Shown here one piece after another: positions 43,795 through 54,651 of a DNA stretch of 64,000 nt. Position 1 is the stretch's first letter; every line of letters starts with the position of its first letter. Source of the stretch: Bolinopsis microptera (lineage: Eukaryota; Ctenophora; Tentaculata; Lobata; Bolinopsidae). The position numbers and the translations under genes were made by a program. A model generated the notes under the pieces. It was not told where the DNA came from. It saw nothing but the letters and a program-made list of their open reading frames with translations, and did not search any database. Where the stretch lies: positions 18,841,919 to 18,905,918 of the forward strand of contig NC_087076.1 in NCBI RefSeq assembly GCF_026151205.1, given 5' to 3'.

Positions 43795-45097
43795 CATTTT
43801 TCTTTAAGAGATCATCGATGATCTTAACTGAATGATCGAGTTCCTGGGGTCCTGAGGAAGCAATGGTGGCATTACGTTAGAAGTTCTTCTTACACTCCTC
43901 CTTCACTGAGTCCGGGTGGTGTGACTTCTGGTGTAATGTTATCCCCTTGTTCTGGGTTTTCCTGTAGAATCTGTGGTGCACTTTTCCTTCCTCATCGATC
44001 CGGATTTCCGTACTCAGGAACGGGACAAAATCCGCAGGGGTAGACGGGAACTCGATCTCCCACTTGATTCTGTTATCGGGATCCTGGTCGGCTATGCGTT
44101 GTAACATATCCAGTGCTTCTTCTCTGGATTTGGCTAAGGAACCAGCATCATCTACATACCGTTTGTATAAGAACCGAACAGGGTTACTGATGTAATAACT
44201 GTCTAAATATATACTATTACGCTCGAATTTCCACATTCTAATAATCGCTACAGGAGGGGATGGTCTACAACCCATGAATAAACCTAAAAGTTGTTTATAA
44301 AGTCTCCCATTAAATGTAAAATAAGAATTCGTCAAAACTACTGTAAAGATACCTCTAATTTCTGATAAACTTAAACAATACGTACTTAACTTACTCCAAT
44401 GTTCTTCTGCAAATTCAATAACTGTCTCAATACACTCATTGATATTCAAATTCGTATACAAAGCTGATACATCCGCTGTAAAGAACTGTAAACCTTTAAG
44501 TTCACTCTCTGGTAGCCTACAGAGGATGTCCAGGTGGCTGTAGATATCGTACATATGAGTAGGTACTTCTCTCAACAAAGGACTGATAATGTCGGTAACT
44601 AACCAAGCCAACTTCTCTGTAGGTGAGCCACAACACGATACGATTGGTCTAACTTTCATATCCTCCAAGTTGATACGAGAGTAGTCAGTATCAGGTGGGA
44701 ACTTGTGTGTCTTCACCAGGGTGTACATAGTAGGTAATGTAGAGTACGAGCTAATAAATAAATCCTCAATACGTGAGTCTAATTCCATATGGTTACTGCA
44801 AATAGTCCGCCACAACCTATTACACTCTGATTCAATATCTGCACATTTCTTGTTAATTTGATTCTGATACGTTATAGGAGTAGGTCGTTGAACAGGTCTG
44901 CGTACTCCGTAACTCGAACGGGTGGGCTCTACCCATTCGTAGACTCCAGAAGTGCTCTTGTTCAGGTGTTCGATCGTTAGCGTCCGGTACGTATCAACAC
45001 TAGTCACGACAAACTCGCCACACTTATCAGACTTCGAGATGTGAATGTTCGGTCTTTCCTTGAGAGTACGTAGTCCAGTTCGCTGATTAAAAGTGAG
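43795..45097 (-). mobile_element. Penelope-like element, reverse transcriptase part
   Basis: Read on minus. The frame starts upstream of the first Met with FNQRTGLRTLKERPNIHI and SDKCGEFVVTSVDTYRTL, passes TLPTMYTLVKTHKFPPD, MKVRPIVSCCGSPTEKLAW, FFTADVSALYTNLNI (catalytic Asp), LLGLFMGCRPSPPVAII, and FLYKRYVDDAGSL (catalytic YVDD), and reaches VHHRFYRKTQNKG. It ends at a TAA near 43877, but the next frame continues SSGPQELDHSVKIIDDLL to 43800, where clean sequence stops. The motif set is typical of Penelope-like elements. The C-terminal GIY-YIG endonuclease is not present on this strand. Confidence 0.85.
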
Positions 45098-45102
45098 GTT
45101 TG

Positions 45103-45353
45103 ATGGTGGCTGGATATCTGGTGCTCTCCGGATGCACCAGGATCCTAGAGCACATCCAGAGAATGGGGTTGGACAGCACTACGCATCTCTACATCCTAAC
45201 CGAACCCCAGTTTTATCTTTTAAGTTACTTGATTTACAGAGTAAAACTGTTCGTAGAAAGATTGTAGAAGCGATGTATATATTGAGATTAAGTCCTGAAA
45301 TGAATGATCGTTCTGAGTTGAGTTATTTGTACAAATATTTAGTCGATGTTTAA
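45103..45353 (+). mobile_element. Penelope-like element, C-terminal fragment on the opposite strand
   Basis: The plus frame reads FKLLDLQSKTVRRKIVEAMY, then ILRLSPEMNDRSEL and a short tail to TAA. The R.I.EA.YI....P..N pattern is the end of the GIY-YIG-type endonuclease of Penelope-like elements. It meets the minus-strand reverse transcriptase fragment head to head near 45098. Such inverted, truncated partners are common for this element type. Confidence 0.6.
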
Positions 45354-45993
45354 CTAGTAAATAATGTATTGATAGGACTATCTTGGATAGTAACCATGGC
45401 AACCGAGTTATCGTTGCTTAAGTGCTGATTTTATCATTAGTTTTTACACATGAACTGTGAATTCTGAACAACCAGCTTTACGTTTACTAATTAGTTTAGT
45501 ATTATGAGTAGTACAGTATTTAGTTGTATTAGCTTACATTTCTTCTTGTCGTATTTTTTGTTGTTTTGACATTTTTTGCAATTACATTTTTGGGTCATAT
45601 TTCGTAAATTTTATTTCTCTGTTTTTGTTTTAATGTTATATTAAATTTCTTTCCGTCGTTAATTTTTACACATGTTTAACAATTTTATTACAGAACTGAA
45701 GAAGACGTTGTTACGTGGAATGATTATTTCAATTCAATAAAGTTTCTAGCCTAAAGTTTGCTGCTTCAATTTGTTCGCAAGTTAAGAGTCTAAAGAGAAA
45801 TTCTCCAAGAGAAATCAAGTTCAAATGCGACTCATAAATATAGCCCCCTTGAACTATTTATCAAATGAACGTGTCCATAGAAATTATTGTATATACATTA
45901 TACACAGTTATAATGGCAGTCAATATGTATTGTGTAATGTACTGCAGTGTTATTAAGGAATACCGGTAGCTGTATTTGTTGTTCCAAATAGCA
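45354..45993. other. AT-rich, no supported gene
   Basis: TGAACGTGTCCATA at 45866-45879 equals the right end of the 941-2542 element plus its flanking TA; the body to its left is not recognisable. Confidence 0.4.
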
Positions 45994-46090
45994 TGGAAAC
46001 AGAAAAGGAAACTTGTCCTTGTAACCGCTGCAAGTCCGCAAAGAGCTTTAAAAAAGCCACAGTAAAGAACCATGTCAAATTGTATGAGAG
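45994..46090 (+). pseudogene. C..C-containing N-terminal fragment
   Basis: ATG at 45994 reads METEKETCPCNRCKSAKSF and KKATVKNHVKL before the frame breaks up. A C-x2-C followed about 13 residues later by His is the usual start of TE-associated proteins whose later segments appear at 46248. Too short for more. Confidence 0.35.
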
Positions 46091-46244
46091 TTTTCCTACG
46101 AATTGGGAGTTACGGTAGGAGAATTCTTGGATACCCCGATAGAGAGTGTGTCATGGGTCAACAGATATGCACAAAACAGCAGTAGAAGACAATAGAAGTC
46201 TGAAGAAAGGAGGACACAGCATAATATGTTTGCTATGTGTCATG

Positions 46245-46480
46245 CCATTGGTAAATACATTGATTCCAGTGGACTGGAGGAACTGTTTACCCACTGTGGT
46301 ATATATGGCCATTTGGTAGTTCGGAAGATCCTAGAAGGCAAGAATATATGAAAAGATGCATGGATGCGTTTCTGATTTTATATTCCTCGTTGTTTGAACT
46401 GCTTCTGAAGTCGTTCTACGAAATCGAGCAGGTTTTACAAAGAGAAGCCAATGCAACGATCATTATATATTTAAACTGAT
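46245..46480 (+). pseudogene. GK.IDSSGLEEL gene fragment, second locus
   Basis: Reads AIGKYIDSSGLEELFTHCGI, YGHLVVRKILEGKN, then after a one-base shift YMKRCMDAFLILYSSLFEL and KSFYEIEQVLQREAN. The nucleotide match to 25240-25290 is strong only over about 45 bp, so this is a diverged relative of the knuckle-gene fragment. The fuller version shows the expected continuation (GIYG...ILEGK..KR...A) of this uncharacterised family. Frameshifted, not functional. Confidence 0.5.
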
Positions 46481-48158
46481 GTCTACCATCGAAAAGTACA
46501 AAAAGGTCAAGTGTAAAATCTATGCATTCTCCATTAATAGAATATCGACGATACTTTAAGACGGTTCCACCAAAGGTGCATATAATACTTGAAGACCATG
46601 TGATTGAGTGATTCCCCAATTACGTAAGTTGGGTTGGTCGATGGGAGTTGGATCAGAGCAAGGTGGCAAGGCCTCACACAAACTGGTCAAAGCAGTGAGG
46701 CAGCTATTTTTTAACAAGTCCTCAGATAAAGACAGTATTTCAAGAGCCGTGCCCAGGATCACATTATAAGAGGTCGGATACAATAATAAAAAAAGTTAAA
46801 AAGCTCCTGTTTGGCTAGGACGTTTTTCGGGAAAGAAATATAACGGGGTGAAGAAGAATGATAGACCCAGTCGCGAGAAAAGTAGGCATGTGGGAAAGGC
46901 TATGCATTGGACCCCTTTTGGAGTAGGAGCAAGTCAGAGATGAGAAATTCACCGATCGATTCAAATTAGTTGCTCCGCATATCTCGAGAGAGCGAGTAAG
47001 AGATCAGTCATATTAATATTTAAGATAAGCTCCTGTTTGGCTGAAACCTCATACTCCGTGTGATATTCGGAAATAATATTATTAGTTTATAGTATGGTCT
47101 ACCCAATGAGTATCAAGTATCATTAAGAATTCGCACAAAATATGTTCTCATACTACCCACCTTTCTGAAAAAGAGCTTAGGTGTGTTCCATGCAATATCA
47201 GCTTTTCGTTGACAGACCCAGGAGGATGACAATCAGTGATAATATGGATAGAGAGGGTCACAAGAACAAGTGTGATTGGACGCTAAAGGCAATATCCCAG
47301 CAACACACTTAGGTGTATAATTAATAACTTTATTTTTATTTATATATTTTTATTTCTTGTTATTATTTTTCTTATATTTCATTTCTTTACTTCTTTTTGA
47401 TAATCATTTTTATTGAGTAGTGAGTGTTAAGATACTGTTTATCAATAACTTTATAATATTATTAAATTTACAGAATGATACAAATTTACAACTTTGTGAA
47501 GAAGACCTGGACACAGTCTGAAAAAGAATAGTCCAACAAAAAATAATTACAGATAAAACAAACCGTCTGTGCAAGATACGAACAAGAGGTACCTAAACTA
47601 TTTTATCATTTGAACTGAAGAGGATCCTCTTAAATGTTTTACCCGTTCCCGTTTATCCATATTATTTAGAATTTACTTCAAAAATCAGCTTGCATGCACT
47701 TCAGTGTATGAGAGTGAGATTAATTTCTATTTAAAGCTTATGTGAGCTAAATATTGACACTGTTTTTTTCGTTGGTCAATTATACTTTCAATGAAATGAA
47801 AAATTGTTATATGGTGAGGGAGATGGTGAATCGAATATTTCGAGAGAGCGAGTAAGTGAATTGTCATAATATAAGATCAGTTACTATCAATCTGATCATT
47901 GATAAGCTCCTGTTTGCCTGAAACCTCATACTTTGTGTGATATTTGGAAATAATTATTAGTATATTAATACTAATATTATCAGTATATAGTATGGTCTAC
48001 CCAATCAAGTATTATTAAGAATTCGCAAAGAAAATGTTCTCATACTACCCAACTTTCTGAAAAAGAGATAAAGCACTGTGTTCCATGCAATATCAGCTTT
48101 TCGTTAAAACAAACCCAAGAGGAAGGCAATCAGTGATAATATGGATAGAGGGTGTATA
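46481..48158. other. mosaic of related non-coding blocks
   Basis: 46850-46985 resembles 52690-52820 (aaaggctatgca.tggacccc.ttggagt, encoding AMHWTPFGVG). 46985-47300 and 47840-48150 are a diverged tandem pair (cgagagagcgagtaag... to gataatatggatagag). A pyrimidine module lies at 47296-47412. Confidence 0.5.
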
Positions 48159-48968
48159 CCTTACTCGGGAATATTATAGCGGGTTAATTTATGACTGGGA
48201 AAATTAATGACCGGGAAAAATATGGCGGACTTTCCCAAAACCCGCCAAATTATCCCGGTCATGTATTTACCGGTGGCCGACCTTTCAAGTTTTTTTTCAG
48301 AGGTCAACAAATTTTCAACCGAAATTTCTGTTTTTGTTACTTGTTAAAGAAGTTATTTCAATTTACAGTTACTGATATTACTCAGAAATAGAAAAAAAGA
48401 CACGTCTATTTAAAGGAAAATAAATCTATAGCAATAATAAGTCATACCTGCACTGATTATGATAGAGCGCTAATAATCATTTTTAAATTGTGTACATATA
48501 CAACAGTTTTTCAGTTGACGAGAGGATGACATCATTTGTTTGTTTTTTAATTAATTTTAACCAGTTATATTATTATTATAATATATATTATATGTTATTA
48601 TTATTTTCGCTTTCTTCTATAACATATAAATTGTTTTCTTCTCTACGATTCACTGATTCATGGGCAAGAGAAGTGAGAATCACGGTCCACCCTGAAATCT
48701 GATTTCTATAACCAAATTGTGATTTTTATAACGAAATTATGGTAGCAACCGCCAATAAAGTTACAGCCCTCCATCCACTGCTTCAAAAGTCTTCTCTAGC
48801 ACATATGAGACTTCAGGTAAAATATGATGATCACCACCTCCTTGGAACCCCATAATCTGAGTCGGCGGGTTTTTTTATGACAGTTGGTAAAATTTTTGAC
48901 CGGGAAAAATATGGCGGAATCTTCCAAAACCCACCACTTTATCCCGGTTATAATAATCCCGAGTAAGG
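48159..48968. mobile_element. 810-bp MITE with TA target duplication
   Basis: The ends are CCTTACTCGGGAATATTATA and its inverse (one mismatch), flanked by TA at 48157-48158 and 48969-48970. Related uninterrupted sequence at 23105-23120 and 47314-47330 (ggtgtataattaataac) shows the empty site, so it inserted into the hairpin/pyrimidine module. The subterminal CCGGGAAAAATATGGCGG word appears near both ends. No coding capacity; Tc1/mariner-type by target. Confidence 0.9.
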
Positions 48969-49080
48969 TAATCAATAACTTTTCCTTTTCTTTATATATT
49001 TTTATTTCTTGTTATTATTTCTTTTGTATTTCTTTTTTATTATCATTTTCATTTCAAATCCCCCACTCTGTTTACTTAAT

Positions 49081-49566
49081 CAGAGGCTTATTAAAAACGT
49101 GACAGAATTTCTAGGTATACAATTTTCAATTGAGATGGACTTTATTTATGCTACTTACGTTCCATTACAGTATCGTGAAAAGGCCGCAATGACTCAGATC
49201 TTTGTTACGGATGGGACAAACTGGATACTGGCCACTAATGTTGGTATTGGTAATCCTGTAGAGGGTAAGTATATCGATGTGTTTTCTACGAAGTCCATTG
49301 ATCGAGGAAACCCTGATCTTATGAAGTTTCTCCGATTTATGTTCCCGCAAAAGAGTGAGTTACGTCTGTTCTTTGCTCCCGATGATGGCAATGAGGGAGC
49401 CATGTATGCTATGAGCTGTTCAAATGCACTAGTTTGTAATCAGTGGGTCGACAGTACCAGAGTATTTGAGAATAACGCGTCTTTGAAGGCTTTAAAGGCT
49501 TCATTGACAAAAGCATCAGCCAAAAGAAGCTCCAAATTTCCCCTACAACATGTATTTCAAACTTGA
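49081..49566 (+). pseudogene. Ulp1-like peptidase domain relic of a TE-associated gene
   Basis: After the pyrimidine module the frame reads TEFLGIQFSIEMDF, AAMTQIFVTDGTNWILATN, GKYIDVFSTKSIDRGN, DLMKFLRFMFPQKSELRL and GNEGAMYAMSCSNALVCNQW, then a basic tail. TE proteins in many invertebrates carry an Ulp1/C48-like segment G.HW....N......V.VYDSL followed by ....G..DCG.FA.A.A..L. Order and spacing fit, but the catalytic His position is Asn (GTNW) and the DC pair is absent (NEGAMYAM). If the alignment is right the fold is kept and the activity lost. Moderate confidence only. Confidence 0.45.
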
Positions 49567-50315
49567 AGCAGAGGAGTATGAAGACAGTTTTATTTCGTCC
49601 CAAAAGTAAGCAAGAATATAGAGTTATCTAACGGATCTGAGGAAGATTGGTACGATTTTAGTAAATAGTTCTTCGACAAGGGTGACAGAGTATACGCCTT
49701 AGTGGGAACAGAAAAGGAAGGATTTGGTTTCTACAGTTCTGTATAAATTCGGATGAAAACGGACACAGAAATGTTAGTTTGAGGGACTAGAATAATTAAA
49801 ATTGGTATTATAATTTATATTCAACTCATATATAATAATGTATTATAGAGTGTTTTTGGACAGTGCATTTGATATTAAGGTTTAAAATTGCTGTCAACAA
49901 AATACATCAATCGAAAGTTTTCGTTGAGGTGGCATATCTACTAACTCGATAACACTGTAAAAGGTTAATAATTCACTTAGTCATTTCATCTGTCATTTCA
50001 TCTGTCTGTATATTAAAGTTAATAAAAAATCTTGCTGAGATTGATCAATCTCTAGACATGAGTTGGAAGGAGTTTAAAACGTTAAGGTATTCACAAATTA
50101 ACTCTCAAGAAATTTCAGGATTTCAGGATTAAGCTCTCCAAGGTGCATGGAAATGGTTTAATAGTGGTATTGTGGGAGAATAAGCAGCCGAACTCTCTCC
50201 AGTTCACGAGGCCTCTCCAGTTCACGAGGCCTATTTCCCTTATATAAGAGCACAAGAGGAAAGGGAGGTGATAGCAGAAGAGTTTTCTCCGCTGTTTAAT
50301 GAAATCCGAGAAAAT
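49567..50315. other. no supported gene
   Basis: Non-coding, with decayed coding-like bits after the Ulp1-like relic. Confidence 0.3.
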
Positions 50316-50316
50316 G

Positions 50317-50446
50317 TAGGACAGGTTAGTTAGTAGTTACATCATAATTCATATTTCATTACACACACATTGACTGCCAATATAGGACAGGTTAGTTGGT
50401 AGTTACATCCTAATTCATATTTCATTACACACATGTTGACTGCCAA
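50317..50446. repeat. 66-bp tandem repeat, two copies
   Basis: taggacaggttagttagtag at 50317 recurs with few changes at 50383, through ttcattacacacatgttgactgcc. Splice-like AG/GT contexts lie around it but no coding use is clear. Confidence 0.8.
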
Positions 50447-50534
50447 CAAATGCACACATTATTCCACTGCTTAGACGTAGATTGAGATCTAAATGCACAG
50501 TTCTGTTTTAGCACAAACATATTTCATCATTTCA

Positions 50535-50760
50535 GATCATATCCTTATCTCACACCACCAGCCCATCACACCACCAACCCACCACCGACACCACCAACCC
50601 AGACACTGTCAACATCCCGCTCGAAGTAGATAACGTTATCAGTATGGTGGATGGTAAGATGGTTTCCATTTTACCGGCGTCCGGCCCTTCACACCACCAA
50701 CCGAACACTGGGCTCGAAAAACACCTCAGTGTTAGCTCATGTGATGGGCAAATATATTGC
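50535..50760 (+). CDS. low-complexity exon-like segment (SHHQPTTDTTNPDTV)
   Basis: After TTTCAG (50531-50536) the frame reads SHTTSPSHHQPTTDTTNPD, IPLEVDNVISMVDGKMVSIL, then GPSHHQPNTGLEKH. Two SHHQP repeats suggest a disordered Ser/His/Pro/Thr-rich protein part. No family recognised. The next segment (50833) follows after an intron-like gap in the same direction. Confidence 0.3.
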
Positions 50761-50832
50761 TGGTAAGATATAAAAAGCTGTAGTGTTATAATTTCTGCAA
50801 ATTTCTTAATTTCAAGTATGATTTCCTCACAG

Positions 50833-51020
50833 ACATGAAAGGGAGAACAATAACTCGTCTCCAACTTGACGAGATTGTAAGGCGGACAGCGGCCAAGGAG
50901 AGTGGGCGGAAACAGAACGCCAAAAGGATGGTTAAGAGAAAGCTCACCAATAGGGTTAGTGCTGCAAAAGCATTAGAGGAGCAGAGGGACTGTCTCAACG
51001 AGAGACTCAGAATGTTGTAG
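50833..51020 (+). CDS. basic helical terminal exon (MKGRTITRLQLDEIVRR)
   Basis: TTCCTCACAG precedes DMKGRTITRLQLDEIVRR, then KESGRKQNAKRMVKRKL, TNRVSAAKALEEQRDCL and a stop at 51018-51020. It is strongly basic and helical. It is faintly like a bZIP basic region but lacks the defining N.....SR spacing and the leucine heptads, so I do not call it one. Possibly the end of the gene that includes 50535-50760. Confidence 0.3.
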
Positions 51021-51419
51021 CAAGTAAAATGTATCATCATTACAAAATAACAGTAGCATTTAGGGTTAAATATAATGGCAATGAGAACTAGTATCCAATC
51101 AGTGCATCGTTCTCAACATTCACCACATTATTTAAATCAATTCCTGTTGTAAGTTCTAACAATTAAATACATATTTTCAGCGACGGAAGCGGAGTTAAAC
51201 ATTACCGTGGCGAAATTCAGAAGGTCACAATCTGGTAGAGTATTTATTAATGAACTATAATGCATGCGCATTATTTATATGTTATTTTTAATTATTTTAT
51301 AAGGACACGTTCAATCGAGTAAACAAAAAATAGAGTTTTCGACGATAGTGGCTTTACTAAAGATTAAACTTAAATTCACTGTCTCGATCTTAGATAAATG
51401 CTCATAGAGATAGAGGATT

Positions 51420-51584
51420 TGACGTGGACCTGACAATGTGGGACGCTCGTAAACTGCATCCTTTCAGACATTGGAGTCTAAAGACTAAAGAGACGACAAA
51501 ATATGTTGCAGAGTCCGCCAACATCAACAAGCGACCAAGAGTGGATTCCGGAGAGACAATTAATTTCATGAACGCTGGTAAATA
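51420..51584 (+). CDS. unrecognised exon (MDLTMWDARKLHPFRHW in context FDVD)
   Basis: The frame reads FDVDLTMWDARKLHPFRHW, LKTKETTKYVAESANINKR and PRVDSGETINFMNAG, ending in G|GTAAAT as a donor. No domain. The exon is in line with 51800-52118, which opens in the same strand after about 220 bp, so the two could be consecutive exons of one gene. The protein parts are polar and would be soluble. Confidence 0.3.
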
Positions 51585-51799
51585 CGAGTCATACATTGAA
51601 ATATTATTAGTATACTAATCCGTCTCATTTCAAAGTATTGTCTTGAACTCCACCAACACGCAACTGCAACGGGCACTGGATAGCCTGGTAAACCTTAGAA
51701 ACATGGAGAGGACGTTTTAGATTCGTTATCTCTGTAATGATCTTTACCGTTGTTGATACATCTAGAATATCGGGTGACTGATACATCTCGAAAGCTTCT

Positions 51800-52118
51800 T
51801 GGTATGGACGGCTCAATTGGAAACTTTCACTCAGTGAGAGCCAAAATTGGAAGAGAAATGAGTAAGCGTCCAAGAGATAGAGGCACAGCTGAGACCAAGA
51901 GGAATATAGAAGCGTGGAAAAACGAGGTATTGTTTCGTGGTGATGATACTTCTGACCCTAGGCCTATTGATGATGAGAGCTCTAGAATACCAGCCCTACG
52001 ATTTGGTTTGAAATTAGATGGAAGATGGGAGATGAGTGAGTACCACATCGTTGAGAGAGTGATCAAGATTGTAGCTGCTCATTCACTCATTGTTGTAGAT
52101 CATTTAATTCAAATATAA
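51800..52118 (+). CDS. unrecognised exon (SVRAKIGREMSKRPRDRG)
   Basis: Open for about 105 codons: GSIGNFHSVRAKIGREMSK, RPRDRGTAETKRNIEAW, RGDDTSDPRPIDDESSRI, GRWEMSEYHIVERVIKIV, ending at TAA. It is charged, probably helical, with no motif I know. A pyrimidine module follows at 52257, as it does after other coding segments in this window. Confidence 0.3.
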
Positions 52119-52446
52119 TGTGGAGCTTAAAATTTCATTATAACAGTGCTACATATTTCAGATATCCGGGTAAAAGTATTTATAGACGCTGATTCTATTT
52201 ATATATATATATTATATCCCTGGCTCTATTCTATCATGGTATCTTTGATTCTTGATTTTTTCAACACGCTTAAAGGTGTCAATTCAATGACCTTTTTCTT
52301 GCTATTTCTTTATTTCTTGTTATCGTTTTAATTTTTGTCTTATTATTCTTTTTCATTTCATTTTTAGAGGGTTTTTTTTCTTTTCTTCCAGTGTTCACGG
52401 TAGAACTTTAACTATAATCAGAGATTTATTTCGTAAATCTTCGATA

Positions 52447-52448
52447 TA

Positions 52449-52491
<43 letters not shown>

Positions 52492-52546
52492 CAACACCGA
52501 CTTTTAATGTGTAGGAGTACAGCAACGAAATATATATATATATATA
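52447..52546. repeat. (TA)n tracts
   Basis: Two TA-dinucleotide stretches (about 52447-52490 and 52530-52546) separated by some 40 bp of ordinary sequence. Confidence 0.9.
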
Positions 52547-52649
52547 CCTATCGATGCCGCTCAACTCTTCACAAGTAGGAATCCTACTAGGATCAGTTAT
52601 CTACTCCAGAACCACACAAAATATTTGAGGATAGCCAGAATGAATAAAG

Positions 52650-53977
52650 AATGAAGTTTACTTGTGAGTGCGGTTTTTCGGGAAGAAAATAAGACAGGGT
52701 GAAGAAGAATGATAGACCAAGTCACGAGAAAAGTAAGCATGGGGGAAAGGCTATGCACTGGACCCCCTTTGGAGTGGGAACAAGTCAGAGACTCGCTGAT
52801 CATTTCAATTTGGTTGCTCATCCTATGGTTATAACTGTGGGTAGGACTCAAAGCTCATCTATTCTACAGTGCTATTATTAACCGCTTTTTTTCCCTTTAA
52901 AAATAACATACTCTACAACATTTTGGAATCAATTTGTATTATATACTTCCCCCATATACCGGACTCTAGATTTATTGATAAGCTCCTGTTTTGCATCACC
53001 TTAATATGAATGATGCTAACAATAGCTAGTATTCTATAGGTATGCTTATACATTTAACATAATATCATGAAATTATTAGAAATCAAAGTATATTTGATAG
53101 TACGTGTAATAGAGACTCTTGTGCTCCTTCTTTAAGACACGAATTGGTACCTTTATTTCAGACAGTACTCCAATTTTAGTCTGACGGATTGACGAACTAA
53201 TTTCCATATCATGGTACCACCAATACCGGACTCCAAATTTCCTGGCCAAGCTCATGTTTTGCATCAGCCACGTGTGACTGATGGTCACAAAAACCTAATA
53301 CCAAAGGGTTCAAACATTAAAAAATTATACATTTTAATACAATAATATATAATATAAAATGTGTCATATAACAAAAATATGTTGGGATGTTGCGTTTTTC
53401 TTTTTCTTATCTTTCTTTGCAATTTTTTTCTTTATTTTACAGCAATTGATTGTTTTCCTTATTTTTTATTTCTTACTGGGGGTAAACAATGGACAAATTG
53501 CACAGTATTTATTATCTTACAAACCATGCACACCAAACCAGTTTAGATAAATAACTTCTAATTCAATAAAACATCGAACTGTTATGAACGTGATGAAAGG
53601 TGCACAATTTAGTATATACTCCCTACATCGTATTGATGCTAAACAAAAAGTACGACCGTTACATCTCTGGGAATACAGCAAAAGGATTTATGAATTGAAG
53701 ACTGCACTTTCAAAGAAATCTCCACTTAACGGATTGTATACTATTGGAAAGGCGTAATTTTAACAATTTCCGTTATTAGGACTATTGACTATTTAATATC
53801 TTGCCTCTAGCAAGAGGGAATTCAGATTGTTTCAAATCTAAGAGATGGATCACAAGACGGCGTTTTGCACACCCCAAATATCTTAAAATTTTCGTCATAA
53901 AGATCTCAATATTTTTCTATTATATACTTTCAAAAAACAATACACGAAATCGGAAACCTGGAAGGTTCCAAAATCAT
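52650..53977. other. gene debris and AT-rich sequence
   Basis: 52699-52830 encodes HEKSKHGGKAMHWTPFGVG and TSQRLADHFNLVAHP, a relative of 46850-46985. The rest has nothing supportable; T-rich frames at 53359-53550 are composition artefacts. Confidence 0.35.
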
Positions 53978-54043
53978 TGCCCACAGTGTTGGTACAGCTG
54001 TAAAACAATCGGTCGATTATTCCAGCACCTAGTCGTTTGTTAG
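53978..54043 (+). pseudogene. C2HC zinc-finger end (CPQCWYSCKTIGRLFQHLVVC)
   Basis: The 3' end of an open frame encodes CPQC, then RLFQHLVVC and a stop: C-x2-C-x12-H-x3-C, the same finger form as at 4594 in the 5.8-kb transposon. It may be a remnant of the DNA-binding part of a related element. Upstream sequence in the same frame is basic and not recognised. Confidence 0.4.
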
Positions 54044-54650
54044 GAGGACCCTCGGAATACGGAAAGAACTACGAGACAATGTAACGACACTCCATCTGCA
54101 AAACCATTCACGGAAAATGTCAATATTGCCAATCAGACAATATTCTAAATTCAGCATTTGTGGTTCCCGTTTATGGATTATTCATTAGTCATTAAATCTT
54201 TCTACTATCGTTGAAAAAAAAGAATGAATATTGGATATTTTGATGATAGAATTATGGAAGAGATCAAAAATTATTGCTAGTTCAACCGCCATCGGTACCT
54301 GATAAAATGATGGAGTTCCATCCCATCTATTCCAAAGCTTTCTTCATCCAAAATCTGACAACTACAGTTGAACCCAATCAGTCAAAAACAACAATAAACG
54401 TTGCGTTTAAGAACTATTTATTTGATTTAATAAGCACTAAGAAATTATATAAAAGAATCCCAACACCATTATGGGGGTCCAAAAACAACGGGACAGGGAA
54501 ATGTCAAGCATCTCCACAATTTGTGGGCAGTGAGTCGAGTCCTATTTCGCTTTACTTGACAACAATGTTGAACCCTATTGTGGTTCATCTTCATATTATG
54601 TTCCATTCATGTCTATAGATAATGCTTGACTTACTTCACTCCGTCTTAAT
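54044..54650. other. no supported gene
   Basis: Open frame 54274-54618 has no domain I recognise and no splice or start context that convinces. Confidence 0.3.
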
Positions 54651-54651
54651 T

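Noticed and set aside
50880-51018. Possible bZIP basic region
   Set aside because: The spacing of the invariant Asn and Arg and the leucine heptads are missing.
53359-53550. Phe/Leu-rich ORFs that look like membrane proteins
   Set aside because: Translation of a T-rich tract in two frames; no start or codon evidence.
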